Below, in pieces: positions 1 through 5,644 of a stretch of 13,080 bases of DNA. The stretch is from Hylemonella sp. UBA6679 (GTDB lineage Bacteria > Pseudomonadota > Gammaproteobacteria > Burkholderiales > Burkholderiaceae_C). Under the pieces are notes generated by a model. That model made no database searches and was not told where the DNA came from. It was given only the letters and a program-made list of their open reading frames with translations. The DNA is taken from contig DKJZ01000066.1 in NCBI GenBank assembly GCA_002454975.1, forward strand, positions 1-13,080. The letters run 5' to 3'. The translations under genes were made by a program, and so were the position numbers. Every line of letters begins with the position of its first letter. Positions within the stretch are counted from its first letter, which is position 1.

Positions 1-1269
1 GAGGGCAATGTGCTGGACCCGGTGGACCTGATCGACGGCATTGAGTTGGCGCCTTTGCTCGACAAACGCACCATTGGTTTGCGCAAACCCGAGACCGCGC
101 CGCAGGTGCGTAAGAGCACCGAAAAAGAATTCCCCAACGGCATTCCTGCCTTTGGTGCAGATGCGCTGCGTTTCACTTTCGCGTCCTTGGCCAGCTTGGG
201 GCGCAACATCAACTTTGACAGCAAGCGCTGCGAGGGTTATCGCAACTTCTGCAACAAATTGTGGAACGCCACCCGCTTTGTGTTGATGAACTGCGAGGGC
301 CAAGACTGCGGCCTCAAAGAACACACCAAGGCCGAATGTTCCGCGCCCGAGTTTGACGCGCAAGGCGTGCAAACCAAAGCGGCTGGCCCCATGTACCGTT
401 ACATGACCTTCAGCCAGGCCGACCGCTGGATCAGCTCGCTCTTGCAGCAAACCGTGCAAGCGGTGGAGCAAGGGTTTGCTGACTACCGTTTGGACAACGT
501 GGCCAACGCGATTTACGACTTCGTGTGGAACGAGTTCTGCGACTGGTACTTGGAAATTGCCAAGGTGCAAATCAACACCGGTGACGAGAGCGAGCAACGC
601 GCCACGCGCCGCACGCTCATTCGCACGCTCGAAGCCATCCTGCGCCTGGCCCACCCCATCACGCCTTTCATCACCGAAGAGCTGTGGCAAAAAGTCGCCC
701 CCGTGGCAGGCATGCTCACAACCGATGCACAAGCCTCGGTCAGCGTGGCCAAGTTTCCGCAGGCCTTGATGAACAAGGTCGATGACAAGGCCATCGCGCA
801 TGTGGCGCAGCTCAAATCGTGGGTGGATGCTTGCCGCAATTTGCGTGGCGAGATGAATGTCTCCCCCGCCAACCGTTTGCCCCTGTATGCCGTGGCGGCC
901 GATGCAGCGCAAGCCGCACAACTCAAGGCCGCAGCGCCCGTGTTGCAAGCCCTGGCCAAGCTCAGCGAGGTCAAGGTGTTTGACGACGAGGCTGCTTGGG
1001 TTGCTGCTGCGCAGTCGGCCCCGGTTGCGGTGGTGGGTGCGACCCGCATTTGCCTGCACATGGAAGTGGATGTGGCCGCTGAAAAAGCCCGTTTGAGCAG
1101 AGAGCAAGTGCGCTTAGAAGGCGAGATCGTCAAGGCCAATGCCAAGCTGGGCAACGAGGCCTTTGTGGCCAAGGCCCCGCCAGCAGTGATTGAGCAAGAG
1201 CGCAAGCGCCTGGCAGATTTTGGTGCCACGCTTGAGAAGATCAAACAACAACTGGACCGTTTGGGCTGA
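1..1269 (+). CDS. valS: Valyl-tRNA synthetase, C-terminal part (5' end outside window)
   Basis: Class I aminoacyl-tRNA synthetase that charges tRNA-Val in the cytoplasm. The reading frame is open from base 1, so the gene starts upstream; 422 residues are visible. The first residues, EGNVLDPVDLIDGI, are what follows KMSKS in the ATP-binding signature, so the window begins just after the catalytic motif. Next come the rest of the catalytic core (DALRFTFASLASLGRNINFD), the helical anticodon-binding domain (FADYRLDNVANAIYDFVW and HPITPFITEELWQ, roughly visible residues 130-240), and a Lys/Glu-rich C-terminal coiled-coil arm over the last 60 or so residues (KLGNEAFVAKAPPAVIEQER), typical of bacterial ValRS and used to hold the tRNA. 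An internal GTG at base 10 is not the start. galU follows on the same strand after 69 bp. Identification is from recognised family motifs and is secure. Confidence 0.97.
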   Translation, partial: EGNVLDPVDLIDGIELAPLLDKRTIGLRKPETAPQVRKSTEKEFPNGIPAFGADALRFTFASLASLGRNINFDSKRCEGYRNFCNKLWNATRFVLMNCEGQDCGLKEHTKAECSAPEFDAQGVQTKAAGPMYRYMTFSQADRWISSLLQQTVQAVEQGFADYRLDNVANAIYDFVWNEFCDWYLEIAKVQINTGDESEQRATRRTLIRTLEAILRLAHPITPFITEELWQKVAPVAGMLTTDAQASVSVAKFPQALMNKVDDKAIAHVAQLKSWVDACRNLRGEMNVSPANRLPLYAVAADAAQAAQLKAAAPVLQALAKLSEVKVFDDEAAWVAAAQSAPVAVVGATRICLHMEVDVAAEKARLSREQVRLEGEIVKANAKLGNEAFVAKAPPAVIEQERKRLADFGATLEKIKQQLDRLG

Positions 1270-1277
1270 CTTTTTGT

Positions 1278-1297
1278 GGCGGGTCACCACCCGTTTT
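1278..1297 (+). terminator. Possible weak intrinsic terminator after valS
   Basis: Nine bases after the valS stop, CGGGT (1280-1284) can pair with ACCCG (1289-1293) around a CACC loop, extended by two G-T wobble pairs, and is followed by TTTT (1294-1297). The stem is short, so termination may be partial and galU could receive some read-through. No clear promoter was recognised between this hairpin and galU. Confidence 0.35.
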
Positions 1298-1338
1298 CAG
1301 ATTAAGCTCTTGCAACCCTTCATTCAGACCGTGCACAC

Positions 1339-2217
1339 ATGAAAAGAATCAACACCGCTGTTTTTCCAGTTGCTGGCATGGGCACGCGCTTTTTGCCGGC
1401 CACCAAAGCCAGCCCCAAAGAAATGATGCCGGTGGTGGACAAGCCACTCATCCAGTATTGTGTGGAAGAGGCTTACGAGGCGGGCATCCGCCACATGGTG
1501 TTTGTCACGGGGCGCCACAAACGCGCCATCGAAGACCATTTCGACACCGCGTTTGAGCTTGAAACCGAGCTTGAAACCCAGCACAAACATGCGCTGCTCG
1601 AAACCGTGCGCGCCATTCAGCCGCCCGACATGGACTGCACCTATGTGCGCCAGCCCCGCGCCCTGGGTTTGGGGCATGCGGTGTTGTGCGCTGAGCACCT
1701 CACCAACAAAGAAGCTTTTGCCGTCATCTTGGCCGATGACCTGATGATTGGCGAATCCGGGGGCCCTGGCGTGCTCAAGCAAATGGTCACGCAGTTTGAA
1801 AAGTTGGGTCGCTCGATCTTGGCTGTGCAAGAGGTGCCGCTTGAGCACGTCAAGCGCTACGGCATTGTGGCGGGCTCACCGGCCGACAGTGGCCTGACCC
1901 GGGTCAGCCAGATTGTTGAAAAACCCGACCCCAAACACGCCCCTTCGCAACTGGCCGTGGCGGGCAGGTACATCCTCACGCCCACGGTGTTTGAACAAAT
2001 CAAGTTGCAGCCCCGCGGGGCCGGTGGCGAAATTCAGCTCACCGATGGCATTGCAGGCCTGCTCAACCTCGAAGCGGTGTATGCCTACGCTTACCAGGGC
2101 AAGCGTTACGACTGTGGCGCCAAAGACGGCTTTTTAGAAGCCACCGTCGAGATGGCCCTCAAGCACCCCGAGGTAGGTGCTGGCTTCAGGCAATACCTCA
2201 AGCAGCTGCAACTCTGA
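1339..2217 (+). CDS. galU: UTP--glucose-1-phosphate uridylyltransferase
   Basis: Makes UDP-glucose from UTP and glucose-1-phosphate, the precursor for UDP-galactose, lipopolysaccharide and exopolysaccharide sugars; cytoplasmic. The 292-residue protein has the normal length of bacterial GalU. It opens with the nucleotide-binding signature VAGMGTRFLPATKASPKEMM (residues 11-30), followed by VVDKPLIQYCVEEA. RQPRALGLGHAVLCA, ILADDLMIG (the metal-binding Asp region) and GGEIQLTDGIAGL are all typical of the family. The ATG start gives the canonical N-terminus MKRINTAVFPVAGMGTR; no clear Shine-Dalgarno sequence is visible in front of it (CCGTGCACAC). It lies 69 bp after valS and ends 8 bp from the convergent TusA-like gene, with no obvious terminator between them. 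Function is confident; regulation cannot be read from the sequence. Confidence 0.96.
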   Translation: MKRINTAVFPVAGMGTRFLPATKASPKEMMPVVDKPLIQYCVEEAYEAGIRHMVFVTGRHKRAIEDHFDTAFELETELETQHKHALLETVRAIQPPDMDCTYVRQPRALGLGHAVLCAEHLTNKEAFAVILADDLMIGESGGPGVLKQMVTQFEKLGRSILAVQEVPLEHVKRYGIVAGSPADSGLTRVSQIVEKPDPKHAPSQLAVAGRYILTPTVFEQIKLQPRGAGGEIQLTDGIAGLLNLEAVYAYAYQGKRYDCGAKDGFLEATVEMALKHPEVGAGFRQYLKQLQL

Positions 2218-2225
2218 TGTCTGCG

Positions 2226-2453
2226 TTAGCGCCTGCGCAGCACATGCACAAAGGCTTCGCCCTGGGTGCTTTGCTCTAACAGCTCGTTGCCCGTTTGCTT
2301 GGCAAAGGCCTGAAAATCGCGGCTTGAACCTGGGTCAGTGGAGATCACCCGCAACACTTGACCACTGCCCATGCCAGCAAGTGCTTTTTTCGCTTTCAAA
2401 ATGGGCAAGGGGCAGTTCAGGCCCTTGGTGTCGAGTTCGATGTCGATGTTCAT
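2226..2453 (-). CDS. TusA/SirA-family sulfur-carrier protein
   Basis: Small 75-residue protein of the TusA (SirA/YhhP) family. Members carry a persulfide on one cysteine and pass sulfur to acceptors in tRNA thiolation, cofactor synthesis or sulfur oxidation. The family signature is present near the N-terminus: LDTKGLNCPLPILKAKKAL, with the active cysteine Cys14 in the CPxP motif, followed by the usual beta-alpha pattern (GQVLRVISTDPGS, then FAKQTGNELLE). It is about the standard length and looks intact. It lies 53 bp downstream of the Nudix gene on the same strand and may be the last gene of a cysM-Nudix-tusA unit, which fits a sulfur role. No good ribosome-binding site is visible before the ATG. 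Whether it is the tRNA-thiolation TusA or a paralogue cannot be decided from this window, so no symbol is given. Confidence 0.88.
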   Translation of the reverse strand: MNIDIELDTKGLNCPLPILKAKKALAGMGSGQVLRVISTDPGSSRDFQAFAKQTGNELLEQSTQGEAFVHVLRRR

Positions 2454-2506
2454 GGTTTGAATTCTAGGTGGCCTGCAATAGCGGCGCTTGCTCTCAGGTC
2501 TTCACA

Positions 2507-3019
2507 TCACGACAAAAATTGCGGCGTGTGCCCGCGCGAGGTGAGCCAATCAGCCAGGGCGTACCCCGTGCCCGCCGGCCAGCATTTGACCTGGCTGGGC
2601 GCCAACAGCTTGTAGTCCACCAACTCGGGCGACAACTGCACCTGGCCTGTGCACTGCGCATGGTAGGCAATGATGACCTGGTTCATGCGCTGGAACTCGT
2701 ACACGCCAATCAAATTCAAGGTCTGGGCCTCCAGTGAGGTTTCTTCCTTGATTTCACGGCGTATGCCTTCTTGCGGCGCCTCGCCCATTTCCATGAAACC
2801 CGTGATGAGCGCGTACATCTTGTTCGTCCACGAGGCGTTGCGCGCAAGGAGGATGCGGCCGTCAAGCTCAATGACCGCCGCGAGCACGGGCGTGGGGTTG
2901 TTCCAATGTGTGAAACTACAACCCGTGCAACACAAGCGCTCGGTCATGCCGCCATCTTCAAGGCGGGGCAACCACTCCAAAGGGTTGGCGCACTGCGGAC
3001 AAAACTTGTACCAATTCAT
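2507..3019 (-). CDS. Nudix hydrolase with N-terminal zinc ribbon
   Basis: Predicted to hydrolyse a nucleoside diphosphate linked to another moiety; the substrate is unknown. The 170-residue protein begins with a zinc-ribbon-like segment: CPQC (Cys7, Cys10) and CTGC (Cys31, Cys34). The Nudix box spans residues 74-96 and fits GX5EX7REUXEEXGU (G74, E80, R88-E89, E92-E93), except that the usual Gly near the end is Ser95. The zinc ribbon recalls NudC, the NADH pyrophosphatase/deNADding enzyme, but NudC is longer and carries an SQPWPFPQS motif after the box; here that region reads GVYEFQRMNQVI, so NudC activity is not supported. The ATG overlaps the cysM stop codon (ATGA, 3016-3019), implying translational coupling to cysM. 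The Nudix family assignment is firm; the specificity is not. Confidence 0.9.
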   Translation of the reverse strand: MNWYKFCPQCANPLEWLPRLEDGGMTERLCCTGCSFTHWNNPTPVLAAVIELDGRILLARNASWTNKMYALITGFMEMGEAPQEGIRREIKEETSLEAQTLNLIGVYEFQRMNQVIIAYHAQCTGQVQLSPELVDYKLLAPSQVKCWPAGTGYALADWLTSRGHTPQFLS

Positions 3020-3918
3020 GCCGGAAACACGCCGGTGGACAAGTAACGGTCCCCACGGTCGCAGACGATGAACACAATGGTGGCGTTGGTTTCACGCTGG
3101 GTGATTTGCTGCGCCACCCAGCAAGCACCTGCGGCAGAAATACCTGCAAAAATGCCCTCTTCGCGGGCCATGCGCCGGCACATGTCTTCAGCGTCGGCTT
3201 GGCTCACATACACCAGCTCATCGACATGGGTGGGGTCGTAAATTTTGGGCAGGTATTCTTGCGGCCACTTGCGTATGCCTGGAATGCGCGAGCCCTCGCT
3301 GGGCTGGGCACCAATGATTTTGATGTTGGGGTTCTTGCTTTTCAAAAATTTAGACACGCCCGTGATCGTGCCGGTGGTGCCCATGGCGCTGACAAAGTGG
3401 GTCACACGGCCTTGGGTCTGCGCCCAAATCTCTGGGCCGGTGGTTTCAAAGTGGATGCGCGGGTTGTCAGGGTTGGCAAATTGGTCCAACACCCGGCCTT
3501 GACCCTCGGCGGCCATTTTGTCGGCCAAGTCGCGGGCGTATTCCATCCCGCCTGACTTGGGCGTGAGGATCAGCTCAGCACCGAAAGCCTTCATGGTCTG
3601 CGCACGCTCGATCGACAGGTCCTCGGGCATGATGAGGATCATGCGGTAACCCTTGATGGCTGCGGCCATGGCCAGCGCAATGCCCGTGTTGCCGGAGGTG
3701 GCCTCAATCAGGGTGTCGCCAGGCTTGATTTCGCCCCGCTCTTGGGCGCGGGCAATCATGGACAGGGCCGGGCGGTCTTTGACCGAACCAGCCGGGTTGT
3801 TGCCTTCAAGTTTGCCCAGCACCACGTTGTGACGCTGCGCGTTCACCTCGGAGCCGATGCGTTGCAATGCTGCCAAGGGCGTGTTGCCGATGGCATCTTC
3901 AATGGTTGGGTAATTCAT
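3016..3918 (-). CDS. cysM: Cysteine synthase B (O-acetylserine sulfhydrylase B)
   Basis: PLP enzyme that makes cysteine from O-acetylserine and sulfide; CysM-type enzymes can also use thiosulfate. From the chosen start the protein is 300 residues, normal for the family. The PLP lysine is Lys47 in NNPAGSVKDRPA, and the phosphate/substrate loop is EATSGNTGIA (around residues 71-80). The sections GAQPSEGSRIPGIRKWP and YLPKIYDP are characteristic of CysM rather than CysK. The frame stays open upstream to 4053 through the antisense of the tRNA-Leu, but that part cannot be protein-coding in practice. The start is ATG at 3918 (MNYPTIEDAIGNTPL) or the ATG two codons earlier at 3924; neither has a clear ribosome-binding site. 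It diverges from the tRNA gene with only about 31-37 bp between them and overlaps the Nudix gene by 4 bp. Confidence 0.94.
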   Translation of the reverse strand: MNYPTIEDAIGNTPLAALQRIGSEVNAQRHNVVLGKLEGNNPAGSVKDRPALSMIARAQERGEIKPGDTLIEATSGNTGIALAMAAAIKGYRMILIMPEDLSIERAQTMKAFGAELILTPKSGGMEYARDLADKMAAEGQGRVLDQFANPDNPRIHFETTGPEIWAQTQGRVTHFVSAMGTTGTITGVSKFLKSKNPNIKIIGAQPSEGSRIPGIRKWPQEYLPKIYDPTHVDELVYVSQADAEDMCRRMAREEGIFAGISAAGACWVAQQITQRETNATIVFIVCDRGDRYLSTGVFPA

Positions 3919-3932
3919 GGACATAACTGTGA

Positions 3933-3938
3933 CATAAT
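3933..3938 (+). promoter_or_regulatory. Candidate -10 element for tRNA-Leu
   Basis: CATAAT (5 of 6 matches to TATAAT) lies 17 bases before the tRNA 5' end, a plausible place for the -10 box of a tRNA promoter. No good -35 at 17 bp spacing is seen; TTGGGT at 3906-3911 is 21 bp away. The same bases read on the other strand give a -10-like element for cysM. Confidence 0.35.
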
Positions 3939-3939
3939 A
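3934..3939 (-). promoter_or_regulatory. Candidate -10 element for cysM
   Basis: On the minus strand this reads TATTAT (5 of 6 matches to TATAAT) and ends 9 bases before the first possible cysM ATG at 3924. If used, the mRNA would start within two or three bases of that ATG, and the -35 would fall at the 5' edge of the tRNA gene. No strong -35 is visible. It overlaps the candidate -10 of the tRNA on the other strand. Confidence 0.3.
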
Positions 3940-3955
3940 GCGTTCTTCGCAAGAA

Positions 3956-4040
3956 GCCCAGGTGGTGAAATTGGTAGACTCAGGGGACTCAAAATCCCCC
4001 GCCGCAAGGCGTGCCGGTTCGAGTCCGGCCCTGGGCACCA
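3956..4040 (+). tRNA. tRNA-Leu (anticodon CAA)
   Basis: An 85-base type II tRNA with the CCA end encoded. The acceptor stem pairs GCCCAGG (3956-3962) with CCTGGGC (4030-4036), followed by discriminator A and CCA (4038-4040). The anticodon stem GGGGA/TCCCC closes the loop CTCAAAA, giving anticodon CAA, which reads UUG leucine codons. The long variable arm (pairing within CGCCGCAAGGCG) and the T-arm with GGTTCGAGTCC are as expected for tRNA-Leu. It diverges from cysM and is followed six bases later by a strong intrinsic terminator, so it appears to be a single-tRNA transcription unit. Confidence 0.97.
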
Positions 4041-4045
4041 CATCT

Positions 4046-4079
4046 AAGCCCAAGCAACCACAAGTTGCTTGGGCTTTTT
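4046..4079 (+). terminator. Intrinsic terminator of tRNA-Leu
   Basis: A perfect 13-bp stem: positions 4046-4058 (AAGCCCAAGCAAC) pair with 4064-4076 (GTTGCTTGGGCTT) around a CACAA loop, running into TTTTT (4075-4079). It lies 5 bases after the tRNA CCA end. This is a textbook Rho-independent terminator and the clearest in the window. The next gene's ATG lies only 20 bases further on. Confidence 0.92.
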
Positions 4080-4099
4080 CTTATCTGCAAGCCAAAGCC

Positions 4100-4720
4100 A
4101 TGGACATCACGGTTCTCGGAGTTTTGCTCATTTTGGCTGGGATGGCGCTCAAGCAGCGCTACCAGGCGCCACGCATCAAATTGCTGGCAGAGCACCTTGG
4201 GCAGTTTCAGATCGAGCCGCTGATGATGCAGCTGCACCAGGGCTACTTTCGTGCGCTGGACGAAGCCGATCCCCAACGTGCCCAGCAGATCTGGGACTTG
4301 CAAGCGCCCCACGAAGCATCCCTGTTGCAGCAGTTCAAAACTTTCAGCCAGGCCTTTGAGCAGGTGTATTTGGCCCACACCCAGGTCTTCAAACTGGCTT
4401 TGGCCCTGCCTTACGCCGACCGTGTGTTGCCAGACCTGTGCTTTGATGCCCGCCTGGCTTTTGTGGTGCATGCCCAAGGCATTGAGCGCGCGGTGCAGTC
4501 CACCCAAGCACCGGCCCAGCGCGCACGCACGCTGCTGGCAGAGCTCTACCTGATGCAACACACCTGCCACTGGTATTGCCGCTCTTTGCCCACGGCTTCA
4601 GCGCGGCTGCTGGCCCGGCACCAAACCAGCTATGAGCAGGTGCTCGAGACCGTCACGCCACAAACCCGGCGAGACTACCTGGCCTTGGTGGCGCGCAAAC
4701 CGTCCCACACCTCGGGGTAG
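4100..4720 (+). CDS. Membrane-anchored protein of unknown function
   Basis: A 206-residue protein that I do not recognise. Residues 3-17 (ITVLGVLLILAGMAL) form one short hydrophobic segment that could be an N-terminal membrane anchor; the rest looks soluble and largely helical, rich in Gln, Leu and Ala (for example QIEPLMMQLHQGYFRALDE and EASLLQQFKTFSQAFEQVY), with two aromatic/Cys-rich patches (LPDLCFDARLAFVVHAQG and LMQHTCHWYCRSLP). No catalytic motif is evident. The ATG at 4100 gives the full hydrophobic segment; another in-frame ATG at 4142 would delete it. Neither has a clear ribosome-binding site. The gene starts 20 bases after the strong tRNA terminator, so its own promoter is unclear. 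Its last 46 bases overlap the end of the convergent oxidoreductase gene. It is probably real because the frame is long, reads smoothly as protein and fills the space, but function is unknown. Confidence 0.72.
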   Translation: MDITVLGVLLILAGMALKQRYQAPRIKLLAEHLGQFQIEPLMMQLHQGYFRALDEADPQRAQQIWDLQAPHEASLLQQFKTFSQAFEQVYLAHTQVFKLALALPYADRVLPDLCFDARLAFVVHAQGIERAVQSTQAPAQRARTLLAELYLMQHTCHWYCRSLPTASARLLARHQTSYEQVLETVTPQTRRDYLALVARKPSHTSG

Positions 4721-5610
4721 TGCAGGCGCAACTTGAGTTCACGCTGCATGCGTTGTGTGGCGATTCGGCGTGACTCGTTCATGAAACTCAGGGTCATGGG
4801 TGTGACGTGCTGCGTGATCTCGGCGCGCGACATCCGCTTTGGCTTGGGCAAACCATACAGCTCGGCCGCCTGGGCCATGTAGTCGCCCATTTTCATGACG
4901 GAGGCATCTGCCACGTTGTACACACGGCGTGTGCGGCCACGCCACAAGGCGGCCAAGCAAGCCCGTGCCAAGTCATCGGCGTGGATGTGGTTGGTGTAGA
5001 CGTCATCGGCGGCATCGAGCACCGGGGTGCCGCGCAACAAGCGCTCGCGCGGGGTGCCCCCTTCGCGGTCGGCAGCGTAAATGCCGGGGATGCGCAGCAC
5101 ACTCACCCGGCAACGCGCCTGCAAACCCGCGCGCGCCAAACTGCGCACGCGCCCCTCTGCATCCACCCGCCTCTGGGCACGTGGGGTGGTGGCCTGCAAG
5201 GGCCGGGTTTCGTCCACCCAAGCGCCGTGGCAGTTGCCATACACACCGGTGGTCGACCCGTACACCAGCGAGGCAGGCAAGGTTCTTTGGCGCAGCACAT
5301 TTAAGAGGCGGCGGGTACGCGGGTCTTGCTGCCCTTCGTTGGGCGGAGGGGCCAAATGCACCACACGGGTAGCCAAACCGGCCAGGCGCGCCAAACTCCG
5401 TGACGCATCAAGGTTGCCCACCAGTGGCGTGATGCCTTGCGCACGCAGGGCCGCGCAACGCTGTGGGCTCGAGGTCAGTGCCAGTACCCGTACCGACGGG
5501 TTGGTACGGGCAGCCACACGCATGCCCACATCGCCACACCCAACAATCAGCAGGCGTTCACGGCGAAAGCGCGCAGGCAGGGCGCCAAGTGGGCTTTGGT
5601 TTGACGGCAA
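4675..5610 (-). CDS. NAD(P)-binding Rossmann-fold protein, SDR/epimerase-like (YeeZ type)
   Basis: A 311-residue protein of the extended short-chain dehydrogenase/NAD-dependent epimerase superfamily, resembling the YeeZ group; the substrate is unknown. The dinucleotide-binding loop is GCGDVG (residues 24-29) in RLLIVGCGDVGMRVA. Further family features are VVHLAPPPNEG, the active-site-like strand LVYGSTTGVYGNCHGAWVDE, LRIPGIYAADREG and NHIHADDLARACLAAL, with a conserved-looking end (LHYPEVWDGL). A strict YxxxK catalytic pair is not obvious. Two starts compete: GTG at 5619 has no ribosome-binding site, while TTG at 5610 has AAAGGTGA six bases ahead (5616-5623), so I prefer the TTG. The gene is divergent from the ferredoxin reductase (34 bp apart), so the promoters must be very close or overlap, and convergent with the unknown gene, overlapping it by 46 bp. 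Confidence 0.87.
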   Translation of the reverse strand: MPSNQSPLGALPARFRRERLLIVGCGDVGMRVAARTNPSVRVLALTSSPQRCAALRAQGITPLVGNLDASRSLARLAGLATRVVHLAPPPNEGQQDPRTRRLLNVLRQRTLPASLVYGSTTGVYGNCHGAWVDETRPLQATTPRAQRRVDAEGRVRSLARAGLQARCRVSVLRIPGIYAADREGGTPRERLLRGTPVLDAADDVYTNHIHADDLARACLAALWRGRTRRVYNVADASVMKMGDYMAQAAELYGLPKPKRMSRAEITQHVTPMTLSFMNESRRIATQRMQRELKLRLHYPEVWDGLRATKAR

Positions 5611-5615
5611 AATAG

Positions 5616-5623
5616 TCACCTTT
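5616..5623 (-). promoter_or_regulatory. Ribosome-binding site favouring a TTG start
   Basis: AAAGGTGA on the minus strand sits six bases before a TTG codon at 5610. The upstream GTG at 5619 lies inside this Shine-Dalgarno sequence and has none of its own, so this site argues for the TTG as the start of the Rossmann-fold protein. Confidence 0.5.
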
Positions 5624-5644
5624 GCAAAACCACAAGGATAAGAG

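Noticed and set aside
513..1244. 243-codon open frame on the minus strand inside valS
   Set aside because: It lies entirely opposite a clear ValRS coding region; the translation is Ala/Ser/Thr-rich and matches no family. Long antisense frames are common in GC-rich genes.
2218..2245. Short inverted repeat CTGCG/CGCAG near the galU-tusA junction
   Set aside because: Only five pairs with a ten-base loop and no T run; not distinguishable from chance.
3016..3019. The 4-bp overlaps (cysM-Nudix, livM-livG) as possible frameshift or fusion sites
   Set aside because: ATGA overlaps are standard translational coupling, and all proteins involved have normal length and ends.
3925..4053. N-terminal extension of CysM through the antisense of the tRNA (reads GLEPARLAAGDFESPES)
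   Set aside because: This is a known kind of annotation artefact: the reverse complement of a tRNA gene read as protein. The CysM family begins at MNYPT, and the DNA is fully explained by tRNA-Leu.
4807..5304. Plus-strand open frames inside the Rossmann-fold gene (also 4929-5372 and 5081-5641)
   Set aside because: Their translations are His/Arg/Gly-rich or otherwise unnatural and they sit opposite a well-supported protein; they are shadows.
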